Assembly (NCBI RefSeq): GCF_023898315.1
Contig: NC_064614.1
Coordinates: 704,988,720 to 705,052,719 of the forward strand
Source: Schistocerca nitens
Lineage: Eukaryota > Arthropoda > Insecta > Orthoptera > Acrididae
Length of the DNA: 64,000 nt
Direction: 5' to 3'
Made by a program: the position numbers and the translations under genes. Positions 1 to 11,164 of this stretch are shown piece after piece (position 1 is the stretch's first letter; every line of letters begins with the position of its first letter). Under the pieces are notes generated by a model, which saw only the letters and a list, made by a program, of their open reading frames with translations, did no database searches and had not been told where the DNA came from.

Positions 1-2105
1 AGATCATAATGCTGCCCACCGAAAACAAAGTTTAGTGAGCAGTATACAGGATTTAATGCTGAAACAAAGGGAAGCTAAGATGGACCATACTGTATAAAAT
101 ATTGTATAGTATAAAATTAGAGCCTCACATATTTCAATGGAGGATGTAAAGGAGCATATGAGTCTTGACATGAATTATATCTTTGTAGTGTCAACACAAA
201 CAGTGTCAATACCATGAGTTGCCACCACAATGTAACATTGTGATTTTTTTTAATGGGAACATATAAACTTCCAGTACAAATTAAACTATTTTCTAGAAAA
301 TTCTCTAATATTCTAAAAAGCACAGGGCCAAGGCAGAATTATCTTACGTGTGTTGGTCTTTAACTGCAAAGTCTTAGGGCTACAGCACAAAATGTTGCCA
401 CTATGATACAAGTGTTGCAGTGTATCTGCAGGATTGAGTAGATTACTTCTTTAGTGCCCACAGATTACATGCATGAGTCACTGGTCTTGTTTTCATCTTT
501 GGGCAGAACCCATCATAATACTGGTGGCACATTACTCAACATACCAATTCTGACACTGCAATTGTGCAGAGATCCACAGGACACTCCACAGTCATCCTGA
601 GCTATAAGAATATAAACTCTCACACAAATGATGGGAAAGTGGTCAATCTAAGACATCATTGACTTAAACTGTTTGCTGAATAATTGTCACACAATTCAAC
701 AACATTTAGAGGCCAATATAATGGAGCCAATATGTAGCATGAGATATTTTGCAGAATATGAACAAAACATTGAATGATGTTGCAGACTGTAATAAAAACA
801 GTGATCCAAGAAGTACAGAATGTGTATCATTAATTCCAGTGCATGGTCGCAACAACTTTCCTAAGACCATCTTAATTTTGAAACATATGCTAATGTAATA
901 AAGCCAGAATGATATTGTCAAGGGATCTGAAACGAATTTGCCATTGGCATAGTCAAACATGGCTACTGATATAGTGTGAACAAGGCCAGTGTGTTGGAAG
1001 AGTCATAATATCAATGGGGCTACTGTTCACAGCAAACTGCGTACAATTAGTGTGTAACACTTAAGTCGTTCTCCGTACAACTGGTGAAACTACACTTTTC
1101 AAGTCTACCACCAGACAATGTAGTGAAATATTCACACTTTTTCATCAAGATAACTGCTGAAAACTTTCACATGGTCATACACTGAAACAAGTCTTAAACA
1201 TAAGTGCTGCCGATGAAAGTCCTTGTGGTTTTGGCTGCTAGCTATGTCCCTGGTAGTGCTGTGATGAGACCACATTTTTGAAGTATTGTGTTGTTCTTTG
1301 AGACCTGATCACAGAATGTACAGGGCTCCAGGTTATTTTCCGTGCGAATCCAGAAACCCTAATGAAGATGTGATTGCCCAGAATTCAAACATATTATGCA
1401 TCCTCTACAATACAATCCTAGAAGGAAAATACTTTTAATACAATCCTGGTCTCCTCATAAATCACACAATGTCTCATGCTATGACAATGTTTAGCTACGG
1501 CAAACGAAACCAGATGCCCTAGGTCCATATATTACTAGTGTCAATCACAGCAGTTTTGGACTCTTCAACACATCCGGACAGAATAACTTTATAAGCCACT
1601 GGATTCCAATCATTTGATTTGTTAGTTTTGATGAAGTAATCCGATTTTTAGAAGTTCCTTTAGAACACTCTTTGGATCTACGTTACAGGAAGTTTGGGGT
1701 GGACAATAGGGCACTATTCAAACAAGTGCTTACAATGGCAAGGAGACTCTTTAACATCATAGACAACAATTATAGCTGTTTCTCTTCTCCAGAGCAATAG
1801 AGCAAAGCACTTAACAATACAGCTATCTCCACCAAAGTAGCTTAATGGGCCGCAACTCTAACAGAGTCACGGAGTACTACGATTTATCTTACAATGAAAA
1901 GTAGGGACTGAAAGCAGATACTAACAACCAAGAGGAAGGGACCTAGCATATTATTCAATTTCTGCCACAGGAATACAGAAGTAGTGTGCTTTGACCCACG
2001 ACGTCACAAATATGGTGGAAACGACCATACACTATGACTCCAATATGGTGCCTATGATGTCACTACGTAAACATGACAACAAACACGAAAATACATTGAA
2101 AACCC

Positions 2106-2106
<1 letters not shown>
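1..2106. other. No recognisable gene or named repeat
   Basis: I see no gene, RNA or named transposon here. The longest uninterrupted plus-strand reading run that is not low complexity lies at about 1607-1798 (~64 codons, no family recognised). The minus-strand open run at 706-960 is hydrophobic and unlike a known protein. This may be intron of the minus-strand gene that starts near 9344, or old unclassifiable repeat. Confidence 0.4.

Positions 2107-2150
<44 letters not shown>
2107..2150. repeat. (CA)n microsatellite
   Basis: An uninterrupted run of 22 AC units. The histidine/threonine and cysteine/valine runs translated across it are artefacts of the repeat. Confidence 0.97.
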
Positions 2151-2153
<3 letters not shown>

Positions 2154-2243
2154 CCACAAAAAACCTAATGAAACTAACGGGACAAGCGTGGGAAATTGGG
2201 GGTTTTTGGGTGGGGACAAAGTAAATATAAACAAATTTAGACA

Positions 2244-2423
2244 CATTGCTAGCTTGTGAAAGGATCACACATCATAACATCACTGCGTAAATGGGATTGT
2301 GAAGGTGGTTGTGAGGACTGGGTTGGCCTACACAAGTGGGACGATTTGTTGTTCTGGTGTCCCTCATGTGTCTGCCCTAAGTGACTGGGAAATGAACACA
2401 GTCTATGATGCATTGGGTCAACC
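2244..2423 (+). repeat. Left terminal inverted repeat of the Merlin element
   Basis: Begins CATTGCTAGCTTG and ends at GGGTCAACCG. Its reverse complement is found at 4638-4818 with scattered substitutions and no large gap. Confidence 0.9.
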
Positions 2424-2425
2424 GG

Positions 2426-2472
2426 AAGAGGAGAAGAAGAAGAAGAAGAAGAAGAAGAAGAAGAAGAAGAAG
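2426..2472 (+). repeat. (GAA)n microsatellite
   Basis: About 15 GAA/AAG units immediately inside the left inverted repeat of the Merlin element. It produces a false lysine-rich plus-strand ORF and a serine-rich minus-strand ORF. Confidence 0.95.
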
Positions 2473-2559
2473 GAAAAAACAAAAAAACAAAACACACAAA
2501 TGACGAGAAAAACCGACAACACAAAACTCCCCAAATTCCACTAAACACAATATCCTCTG

Positions 2560-2870
2560 AAATCGGACACTTCCCTTGACCTATATAGCTCAACAGCAGC
2601 TCCCAATCCCACAAATAGGAATCCAACACTTCCCTTGACCTATATAGCTCAACAGCAGCTCCCAATCCCACAAATTGGAATCGAACACTTCCTTTGACTT
2701 ATATAGCTCAACAGCAACTCCCAATACCAGAACACCAACAGCCACAACCACCCATTGGGATCAAACAGTTCCCTTCACCCACATAGGTCAACAGCGATTT
2801 CCAATGCCAAAAAACCCACAGGTAAGACCACAAATTGGAATCTAAAACTTCCCTTCAACTACATACCAAC
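2560..2870 (+). repeat. Subterminal tandem repeat, ~59-bp unit
   Basis: Five diverging units whose CACTTCCCTTGAC-type core starts at about 2568, 2627, 2686, 2766 and 2846. The first three are spaced exactly 59 bp. The later spacings are 80 bp because of an insertion. Each unit carries TATAGCTCAACAGCAGCTCC or a variant. The array lies just inside the left terminal repeat of the Merlin element and has no counterpart at the right end. Confidence 0.85.
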
Positions 2871-2879
2871 AAATCAACA

Positions 2880-3440
2880 CACAATACCAAATTACCAATA
2901 CAACAAACCACACAACACAGAACCACCCCGCCAGCCACAACAATACACAACAAATACACTAAAGACAAGAAAAATAAAAACTTACCACAACAAAGTTCCG
3001 GTGCCACAACCTAGATCGGCCACCACAATCACACACATGCACACACCCAGTCACAAACACACACACACACGCCCATATATAACCCCCCCCCCCCACACAC
3101 ACACACCAACAAAAAAATACACAATCAAAAGAAAGACCCAACCTATCCAAACCCCAACCCAACCTCCCCACTCACTCCAAAATAAAATAACAATAAACAA
3201 AAAACAAACACACGATAAAAAAATCTCAATCACACACTACAACTCAACAAAAACTGCAACAAAATAGATCCTCCACAACTAAATCACAAACCAACACCCC
3301 CCCCAAACACTACCAACAACTAAACCCCCCCCCCCCGTCCCAGTTGCAGCCACCCACCCACACAAACCACCCTAACTAACCACCTTCGACCTGTACATCT
3401 TACCGATAGCCCTTAAAAAAAAAAAGAGCCACAAAAAAAA
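2880..3440 (+). other. Guanine-poor, CA-rich low-complexity stretch
   Basis: Nearly G-free on the plus strand for several hundred bases, with runs of C (about 3080-3094 and 3328-3336), CA clusters and A-runs near 3415-3450. The 170-codon open frame at 2755-3267 (Thr, Asn, His, Lys and Pro rich) reflects this composition; the frame stays open because TAG and TGA need G. It is interior Merlin-element DNA, not a gene. Confidence 0.8.
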
Positions 3441-3449
3441 AAAAAAAAA

Positions 3450-4010
3450 ACAATAGCCCCAGGTAAACTCTTCCGTCAACAGTACTCATCTAAAGGAGAC
3501 TGAAGGTTAGAAGAGTGCCTCTTCCCCCTCCCAAGAACTGACTTAAGGGCCCCCCACATCCCATCTATGGTATTCGTACAAGACCGTCTCATAATTTTTA
3601 AACTCTACACTATGGTTCACTACTAAATGATTGTACCCCACTCTCACCTAACCCCCTATAAGAAGAAAAAGCATCAGAAACTACAGTAGAACCCAGTTTT
3701 ATAAACTCCTCAATTAACGCCACTAATTCCCTCTTAGACTGCCCCTCCACAACCCTAAAAACACATTTCGAACACCCACCCCCGGTACAATAGCCCTCCA
3801 CACCCAGAGACCAACCACAGACTTACCCCTCTCTTACTTCCTTTTCCCAACCTGAGAGTCATCCACCACCACCACAACCCCAGGCCCGCCCAACTTACAC
3901 TCGGAACATACTTCATGACAAAACGAAAACCATTCAAAGCACACTCCTCTCACTCATGCCAATTTCATGCATGCAAAAACTGTGAGAGAATTTATAACAA
4001 AAGTAATACG
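3450..4010 (-). pseudogene. Merlin (ISXO2-like) transposase remnant
   Basis: A cut-and-paste transposase that would bind the element's inverted repeats and carry out DDE-type strand transfer. In order along the minus strand I read: a segment FEWFSFCHEVC near 3940; GGPGVVVVDDSQVGKRK at about 3845-3890 with the first catalytic acidic residues; VEGQSKRELVALIEEFI and GSTVVSDAFSSYRGL at about 3660-3750 with the second Asp; YNHLVVNHSVEF at about 3625-3660; and CTNTIDGMWGALKSVLGRGK at about 3520-3580, with the Asn/Glu-type region followed by the usual W...LK. These pieces are in different frames and separated by at least one stop (after GKRK) and three frameshifts. The gene is therefore dead. The order and spacing match the family and leave little doubt about identity. 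Confidence 0.85.
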
Positions 4011-4637
4011 TCAGAACAGAAACTCATGCATGCCCAATCTAGACTTCTCGAACCAGGAACGGCGATGTGTGGAGTGCCATAGGTAATTCCTATGGCGCCG
4101 CCACATATAACCATCCCTGGTCCAAGACACCAGAACTTTTGCCAACGTCATTTCATGCCCACAAACAGAGCACTTTACCTCCGCCAACAACCCAACAGCT
4201 GCAGAAATTTTATTAACTCCAACGGAGTCGCGCCCATCATAGCATGCAAGTGCACAGTATTAATTTTATTCGTCATATCCATACCTAACAAGAGTAGCAA
4301 CAAAGTAATTTACTCTAATTAACACACGACCTACAGCGAACACCACTACAATAACTTTCACACAAAAACACTAAATCTTTAACTCACTGAAACCAATTCC
4401 GCTCCACACACAGTTAAAACGAGGACTAGCCAGAAGAAGCAGTAACACCAAACTGAACCCAATACACCACACAACACGAAACCCCTAAACAGACCACCAG
4501 AGGGCACCACAAACAGCAACACAACGACACCTACAAACACGCCACACTCACAAACCAAACTCCACACCGTCATGACGTCACACACCACAACAGCCTTACG
4601 TCACGGGTCAAAACCGACAGGTGGGATCGGATGTTTC

Positions 4638-4818
4638 GGTTGACCCAATGCATCATAAACTGTGTTCATTTCCCAGTCACTCAGGGACAAACACATGAGG
4701 GACACCACAACAACAAATGGTCCCACTAGTGTAGGCCAACCTAGTCCTCACAACCACCCTCACAATCCCATTTACGCAGTGATATTATGATGTGTGATCC
4801 TTTCGCAAGCTAGCAATG
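4638..4818 (-). repeat. Right terminal inverted repeat of the Merlin element
   Basis: Reverse complement of 2244-2423, ending ...GCTAGCAATG at 4818. The bases outside the two ends differ, which supports this as the element boundary. Confidence 0.9.
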
Positions 4819-6230
4819 ATGGGTTCCAATGGAGATGGAATCCTGTCTTCGTGCTCTGTCAATCCTAGGACCCAGATCATGATACATGAACACAAATAGA
4901 CCCTGACAACCAGTAGACCAGCCAGGTCAGTCACATGTACAACATCACCTTTGGTTGGTGCTGCCTTTAAAACCACAATGCGTACCAATGTCAGTACAGC
5001 TTTTAACATTAACTAAATAAATACAAATATCAGTGACCAACCTCAAAAATCACAATAACCAGTTCTGGAACAACTATATCAAGAACAAATGTGATCAATT
5101 CTCATTTTTCACCAAAAGTAATCATCAGATTCAGCAAATCTCACTGACTACAATATCCTAACAACCAACTGCCTACGATGAATGTCAACAAATTGCCAAA
5201 ACTGGATTGCAAGGCAAGAGTCATGCATACCATAAGCGCACTTCAGACCCAACCTCCTCGTGTTCCGTGTAGGTTCTATCAAATTAAAGGGAAGAGTGGT
5301 GGAGGGGAGGGGGGTGCTGTAGTTTCTTATGATAGTAATATCGATTCATCCTCAGGAAGCAGAGACGTTAGCAGCATATAAATTGATGTCTTTCAATCCT
5401 GCCCACACAAGGCACTAGCAAGCAGTACAGGGAAAGGTTGGTACAAACTAAGCCGAGCCAGTGCTCAAAGAGCATAGCCACTGGCAAGCTGCTTTAAACA
5501 GTCATTGTATCTCAATATTTGGCATTGTTGTGTAGTGAATCTCAAAAGCTCTACTTTCATTCTGGACTTATTATTTGATTTACTCTTATAGATTTCTGTT
5601 CTGGTACTGTAAGCTTCAGTCTGTGACAACTTTGACTAGTTACTGCATTTAGTTTAGTCTGACGATTCATTTGGTCTACACAATTAACATTCAATTCCAA
5701 ATAAGTTAGCAGGTGTTATTGCCTTATTTTTATATCTGTCTTTGGTAGCTTGCCAGTGAGTTTTGCAGTTTCTCTGCTTCAGAGCAGTTACTGTGTCACT
5801 AATAGTACACAAAGTACGTCTCCTGGTGGAGGTAAGACAGCTGTGCCAATCTACTGCATGTCATAGATAATTAATTTTAAATAAGTTGCTAATAATTCAT
5901 TGCTGCCATGGCACAAAAATAAAGGTACTGTGATTTCCTAAGTTAACCTCTCAAAACTTGTCTGCTATTATAAATATCTAAAAATAATTATGAGTCCCTC
6001 TTTCCACAATAGCTTTCTGAGCAAAATATTCAATATTCATCATGTGATTGTTATCATAACCATATAAACCATGTTCTTGTATTGTGTGGATCTTCTTAGA
6101 TTTTTGCTAATCTATGTTCATGCACAACAGAATAATCTATTCAAAGTTAATTAATATTTTGTGCAAGTACACATACATAATGTGAACAGCAGTATCACAA
6201 TGCACTTCTTCAGGCATCTTAAATAACACA
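4819..6230. other. No recognisable feature
   Basis: Moderately AT-rich unique-looking sequence. No reading frame here resembles a known protein, and I see no terminal repeats or tandem arrays. Confidence 0.4.
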
Positions 6231-6232
6231 TA

Positions 6233-7338
6233 CAGGCCTTGGACAAAAATATGGAAGCACCATAAGCACAACACATTACTGTGCCTAATAAGGTACAGGA
6301 AACCCACTGGCATTCAAAACAGCTTTCAGTCATCTTGGAACGGATAAATACAGGTTTTGTATTGTTTTCAAGGATATCTTATATCACCTTACAGCAAAAT
6401 AGTTCAGGTAATAGACGAGAGATGCCACAATTCACCTTTGTGATCACAAAACCAGTCCTGGACAATGTAAGCTTTGTGAAGAGGAGACCTGTTACCTTTG
6501 AACAAAGTATCACCACTGCAGAACAAACACTGTACAGTGGAATGGACCTGATCAACCAAAATGGCCACATAATCCTTGGTAGTAATGCAACCTTCAATGT
6601 AACTGTGAAACCCATGGAATACCAAAATATGGACGCCTAAATCATCACCAAACCCCTGCCATGTTTCATTCTTGGGACATAAACTCAGCCAGAAGTTGAA
6701 AAAAATGTGAAACAAGACTCGCCCAACCAAATGACTTTCTTCCATCACTACATAGCCCAGGCTGTATGGCTTTGGCACCAAGTTTTCCTGTTAGAAGCAT
6801 TTGCATCACTGATAAGTGGTTTCAGAATTCCAGCTTGTCTTATAATTCCCTGTTTACGGAGCCCCCTATGTTTACTTTTGCTGTTGACACTGTTCGCAAA
6901 TGTGACATTCAGTTTGGAAGTTACTTTTTGACTGTTATCCCCTTATTTTTCGTCACAAACATCTTCAATGACCCCTCGTCATGATCACTCAATGCACATT
7001 TTCACCCTTTTGCAACTTAGTGGACGATGTTTTTCTGTTTTCCTTGTAGCAGTACAAATCTTCGATAACGTGCCTCTAGAAACACTAAACACTTCGGCTC
7101 GCTTGGTTACATCAACCATTTGTCAATGTCAGAATTCACTTAACCCTAACACAATGTACTCAAAACTACACAGAACACTATTCTGATTACGGCTGACACT
7201 CGCAATGTATTGAGGCCACAGTACAGGTGCTGTTCACGGTCAAATATAACAGCAGAACCTGCAGGCCTGGCTAGCAACTGCATTTACATTCAAGTATGCA
7301 TTTCTCGTGGTGTGCCCATATTTTTGTCCAGCCCCCGC
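6233..7338 (-). mobile_element. Tc1-family DNA transposon, decayed
   Basis: A ~1.1-kb element. Its ends share TGGACAAAAATATGG followed by A/G-rich then CACCA (left ~6240-6262, right reverse-complemented ~7305-7330). A TA precedes the left end at 6231-6232, as expected for TA target duplication. On the minus strand it contains a stop-ridden Tc1-type transposase. The length is shorter than a full Tc1 element (~1.3-1.6 kb), so it carries deletions. Confidence 0.8.
6290..7180 (-). pseudogene. Tc1-type transposase remnant
   Basis: DD34E-family cut-and-paste transposase, dead. Reading the minus strand from 7180: a helix-turn-helix-like piece with VFSVSRGTLSKI (about 7050-7090); a segment resembling the second DNA-binding helix set, with GIIRQAGILKPL near 6830-6865; and a catalytic-core part with HKAYIVQDWFCDHKGELWHL (about 6420-6480), corresponding to the region after the second catalytic Asp. 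Several stops and frame changes separate them. The usual DNAPxH signature is degraded, and the PDLNxIE segment is not readable. Confidence 0.75.
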
Positions 7339-7446
7339 CCATCTGGGAAGCTCTTTCTATCTAGGCCTACATACTTTCTACAAATCGGGAAATTGATTAT
7401 CAAACAATGTATCAGCTAAACAACATTTATTTGTCACAAATTTGCA

Positions 7447-7533
7447 AGGCGCACACACGGGCATGTGCACACACATGCACCCCCCCCCCCCCACACACAC
7501 ACACACATACGCACGCACGCACACACACACATC
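7447..7533 (+). repeat. CA-rich microsatellite with a C-run
   Basis: Alternating CA/CG dinucleotides with a 12-C run near 7480-7491, then further CA units. No coding meaning. Confidence 0.9.
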
Positions 7534-9164
7534 AAAATACTTGTCAGAGATTTGTCTATAATGTAATACAGCTTTTCTTAAGTCACAAGTTTTAGCTTTT
7601 ATAGTGAAAAGTCCATTAAATGTTATGCAAATGTTGACACTGGGCTACACAAATACTTTGTAAAAACATTTATTTATCATTAACATTGGTTATCTTCGGC
7701 AACTCAATAAAATTGTTATCTTCCAGTCTGAAATATACCTCCATTGTAGTCAATAGAAATCAATGGAAAATAAATTCTCATAGCTTCCTGAACAAAGAAC
7801 TAGGATATTTGTTCTAATTTAGCTAACAGTTAACTTTCTACAGTGTACAAGAGTGTTACTGCATTGCACAAGCTCATTCAGTGGCATATGCAAGAATAAA
7901 CTGACCATCGACATGCTGAAGGGAGCACAGATGCATAAAAACAGTGATAGATATAACATACTGTTAGTCAAGTAATTGCCTAGCACACTATATATGCTCG
8001 GGCAACATGAAAGTGTACCAACAATTTTATGCACTGCTGCCCATTTTCCAAATGTACTGCATGTTTAAATAACAGTTTGCATATAACTGAGACAGTTGCA
8101 AGATATTTCAACAGTTTTAGCATAAGTTATTTAAAATTAAGTTCTCGCAGCAATGAACAAGTGTAGGAAAATGCACAACATTACACAAATATGGTCTTTC
8201 ATGAGTATGAAAGAAATATAGCAGTTCATGTCATACTTATTTGTTCACTCTGTGTGTCTGAACAAGTGAAAGGAGTAGCTGGATTTAAAATGTCATGTAT
8301 GGGTAGTCCATTAAGGCCCATATTACACTTTAAAATTTCTGTAAAATATCTTTTATAGGTGCCAGAACCACACTAACTTTGACAAAAGGTATGATGAAAG
8401 CGCTCCCAGCACTCCGTTATAGATTTTCTAAAGCACATTTAACAAAGTTCTTTTATAATGTAACAAGCGCAAAATATAAGCGCCTCTAAACAACAGTAAG
8501 CATTCTAACTAACCATAAAAATAAATATTAATGTGTCACAAGTTATCTATTTCCATTTGTCTTGTGTGTGTGTGTCCAGTGATTTGCAATGCAACAAGTT
8601 TTCATTTCTTCATCACAAAACAAAAGCAATAATTAGTTCCGTCTTTTTGTGTGCGTTACCATCGTTCTCCAAAACACACAAAATAGCAGCACCTCAAAAA
8701 CGAAATAAATCGTGTAATGTGTTACCATGTTGCTATTCTCTGTATCTGCCAGTTTCCAGCATAAATAAGTGGTACAAAAATTCTCTTTGGTGCTATTTAT
8801 CTTGACGCTCAAAAACTTTGTTTATATTTCCAACATACACAAGACTCCTAAGTCTATCATCAGTCAAAACTATTTCAAGCAGCATTGCTGCGTGATATAA
8901 CTTGAATTTTGTTGAGATATTCACTGGAACGTAAGTCATTCAAGTATAAATGCTCAGTGCTCTGAAACTGAAAACCATTTAGATTCACTTCGTTACCGGC
9001 TTTTGAACCATCTCGGCTTGATTCTAGCTTAAGATAAAAAATGTTTGCAGTCGTTTAAATGTCCTCCGTCACCACATCAGACTTGGGAAATTGCAGAAAC
9101 CTTATTTGGCAATAATGCGGTACACTGTATACAAGCAGTGTTCACTCATATCAGAACTAATTAC
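7534..9164. other. No recognisable feature; probably intron
   Basis: Lies directly downstream, in transcription order, of the minus-strand splice donor at 9163-9164. It is therefore probably the first intron of that gene. No exon, transposon or RNA was recognised. Confidence 0.4.
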
Positions 9165-9344
9165 CTGTGTCAATCCTGGGACTTGTGAGGTGATGACGAA
9201 CTGCTGGCCCCTCGACGATAACACGTTCAAATTCTGTGTCGTTCCCGTAGTTAAAACTTGTTGTAATCTCACTGTTTGTCCGGGTCCCACATTAAGTGAG
9301 TGCGAGGGCGGTTGTGGTCCCACCCCACCTTGATGATCACTCAT
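9165..9344 (-). CDS. First coding exon of an unidentified Gln/Thr-rich protein
   Basis: A 60-codon exon beginning ATG AGT GAT (MSDHQGGVGPQPP) with AAG before the ATG. It ends in CCAGGATTGACACAG followed by the splice donor GTAATTAG. The exon is exactly a multiple of three, so the intron is phase 0. The peptide is rich in Gln, Thr, Ser, Val and Gly, with hydrophobic/Gln alternation such as QTVRLQQVLTTGTTQNLNVL and QQFVITSQVPGLTQ. It has no cysteine or membrane segment. That composition is typical of transcription-regulator activation regions, but I do not recognise the gene. Against a shadow ORF: a clean start, a good donor in frame, and a position ~650 bp from a promoter-like segment. No later exon was found before the window edge, so the first intron would exceed 9 kb. 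Confidence 0.6.
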
Positions 9345-9659
9345 CTTCCAGTTTCCTGGTTGTCCAAGGTGTGTTACAACAAAGTGCACACAACACACAA
9401 TTCATGTTAAATTCATTATATAAGAGAATAACACTGGAGTATTTGTAAACACCTCTGCCACAAAGCATTTGTTGTTTTGTTAATTTATAAAAACATTCAC
9501 ATAACCTAATATCGTGGTAATACAACCATGATGTATTAAATACTGTAAAATGAAATTATATTAATAAACTGACTGCCTAAATTTCATTAAATAATTTTAG
9601 TGATCTAACAATACAGTGAGATTTAGTTGCAAGCGCTTTTTCGATTTTTAGATATTTCC

Positions 9660-10080
9660 GTGAACACAAAGAGAAATCGAGTCCGTCTAACCGCCATATT
9701 GGTATTTGCTTCCTTCCCCCTTAACTCACCATTATGTTAGCACTATGTTTTGTTGCTTATTGTACACATCGTCCACGAAGTATTGCATATTTTCGCTTAG
9801 TAATATTAAATTAGTGTTTTAGTTTCGCGACCTGAGCCGAGAACAGCAGGTATTGCTAAGGATTTAATGGTCATTTCAAACATTTTAATCCAAATACGCA
9901 ACGCCCGCTCTCAACATGGCGACAAATTCTGCTAACAGCAACATACTACTCTGGGTTTTTTGGTTCACCATTTATTCACTAGGGGCGCCGCCGTAGACGC
10001 TTGTCTTCTGTGTAAACTCGACGGGAGTGCCAATTGTTGAAAAGGAAGTACTGCGAAGTGGGAACTTTGGCCAACAACAT
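9660..10080. promoter_or_regulatory. Probable bidirectional promoter
   Basis: Between the two divergent first exons the base composition changes to CpG-containing DNA (for example GGGGCGCCGCCGTAGACG near 9982-10000). It holds two motifs matching the YY1 ATGGCG core in opposite orientations. ACCAATATGGCGGT is on the minus strand (9690-9703) and also contains CCAAT. CAACATGGCGAC is on the plus strand (9912-9923). Each points towards one of the two genes, as YY1 elements just downstream of start sites usually do. No TATA box is evident. Transcription starts cannot be fixed from sequence. Confidence 0.55.
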
Positions 10081-10272
10081 TAAAATTGTCCGCGGTTAAT
10101 GTAAACTGGTGAAGGAAACGAAGATGTTTAGATATTTATTATGTCACTGAATATCGTTCGTTTTGCGGTACTATAGGGAAATGTATATATATGCATAACA
10201 ACTGAAGAATTGTTCAAGAACCTCAAAGAATTGAATGAAGTAGGATTTGTTTTTTTGTATGTATTTATTGTA

Positions 10273-10416
10273 ATGCCGAGATTAAACAAACGGTTAACAC
10301 ATTTGTTAACTGATAGCATATTAAAAACATTAAATCAAAGGAAAATATGTACTGTACTTGAATTCCTCGAGCAAGAACCGGAATATTTGGCTGCTCTTCT
10401 GAAAATAAGTTTTAAG
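10273..10416 (+). CDS. Rad51D: First coding exon of a RAD51D-like recombinase paralog
   Basis: A 48-codon exon starting MPRLNKRLTHLL and ending ALLKISFK, followed by the donor GTGGGG; phase 0. RAD51D is a RecA-fold ATPase acting in homologous recombination within the RAD51 paralog complex. Its small N-terminal helical domain begins with a conserved LT...I..L....I.TV..L......LA......S.K pattern. The peptide LTDSILKTLNQRKICTVLEF, followed by LEQEPEYLAALLKISFK, matches this pattern. From memory, the human protein also reaches its SYK at residue 48, at a coding-exon boundary, so length and splice position agree. An in-frame upstream run exists, but this ATG is the first giving the family-like N-terminus. 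No Walker A exon (GxxxxGKT) is visible downstream, so the rest lies beyond a long intron. A different RAD51 paralog is possible. Confidence 0.6.
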
Positions 10417-11164
10417 GTGGGGTACTTAACCATTTTCTTAATAATATTAAAAAAAATCGATATTTTGAGCTTTTTGCCATATACTGCAAGGCTAAATGAT
10501 TTCACACAGTGTCAGAAGATAGATTTGCATGTACAAGTGTCTATATACAATAATAGCAATATTGCCAGAAAAACTACCATATTCTATTATTTTACAGTGC
10601 CTGTTCAAATAGTTAATATGTGCAGGTTCTTCTTTAATTTTTAGGTTAACATATGTTTGAAGGATTATATCTGCAACAGTTTATTCCATTATACCAAATG
10701 GCTTCTGAAGCTAGTCTGCAGAGATCATTTTTATAAGTATAATTATTGCTTCACTTTTGGGGGTGTGGTTAGGAATTTGATTTCATTGCTGTTTTTCTTC
10801 TACATTGAAAGGTTTTGCAATAAGTAGTTCTGTAGTGTCTGTGTAATATTTATGCAGTGATTATAAGGAGATAACAATTCACTTAGAACACTATGTTCGA
10901 ATGCACAATTTCACAACGATAGATACTGATAAAATTGTCTGGACCTTCTACCCTCGTCAAGGGGTTAAAAATCTACAAGCTTTTAGCTGATTGCCTATCA
11001 GTGTCGTGTCGTGACTGTCATGTGGGAGTACTCGGCTCAGAGCGCTTGACAGTGCTGAATCTGAAGAGAATTTCATCACCTAGAACACTGTTTGTTGGGC
11101 AGCAGGTACATAAAAATGCATCTGACTACTTATCAAACTATCTTTATTATTATTATTATACACA
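10417..11164 (+). other. Presumed first intron; no exon recognised
   Basis: AT-rich. A polypyrimidine-plus-AG acceptor-like sequence ends near 10644, but the frame after it (VNICLKDYIC...) does not resemble the RAD51D second segment. I do not call an exon. A short TTA/TAT run lies near 11144-11162. Confidence 0.4.

Larger units (their letters stand above)
2244..4818 (-). mobile_element. Merlin-family DNA transposon, decayed
   Basis: A ~2.6-kb element bounded by inverted repeats of about 180 bp (2244-2423 and 4638-4818, roughly 90% identical by eye). Between them, on the minus strand, is a broken transposase of the IS1016/ISXO2-like type that defines the Merlin superfamily. Merlin elements are cut-and-paste DNA transposons with a DDE catalytic core, normally flanked by 8-9-bp target duplications. 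I could not fix a convincing duplication here. The transposase occupies only ~600 bp; the rest is CA-rich low-complexity DNA and a subterminal tandem repeat. The element lies on the 3' side of the unidentified minus-strand gene and may sit in its intron. It is certainly non-functional as an autonomous copy. Confidence 0.85.

Noticed and set aside
1991-2268. Open frames on both strands with His-Thr or Cys-Val runs
   Set aside because: Translation of the (CA)n microsatellite at 2107-2150.
2249-2671. 140-codon minus-strand frame with a poly-Ser run
   Set aside because: Crosses a GAA repeat and the Merlin terminal repeat; no family resemblance.
2755-3267. 170-codon plus-strand frame, the longest early in the window
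   Set aside because: Open because the strand is nearly G-free, which removes TAG and TGA. Thr/Asn/His/Lys/Pro-rich and inside a transposon.
10644-10740. Possible second exon of the Rad51D-like gene after a good polypyrimidine-AG
   Set aside because: The in-frame peptide does not match the expected RAD51D continuation and quickly reaches a stop.
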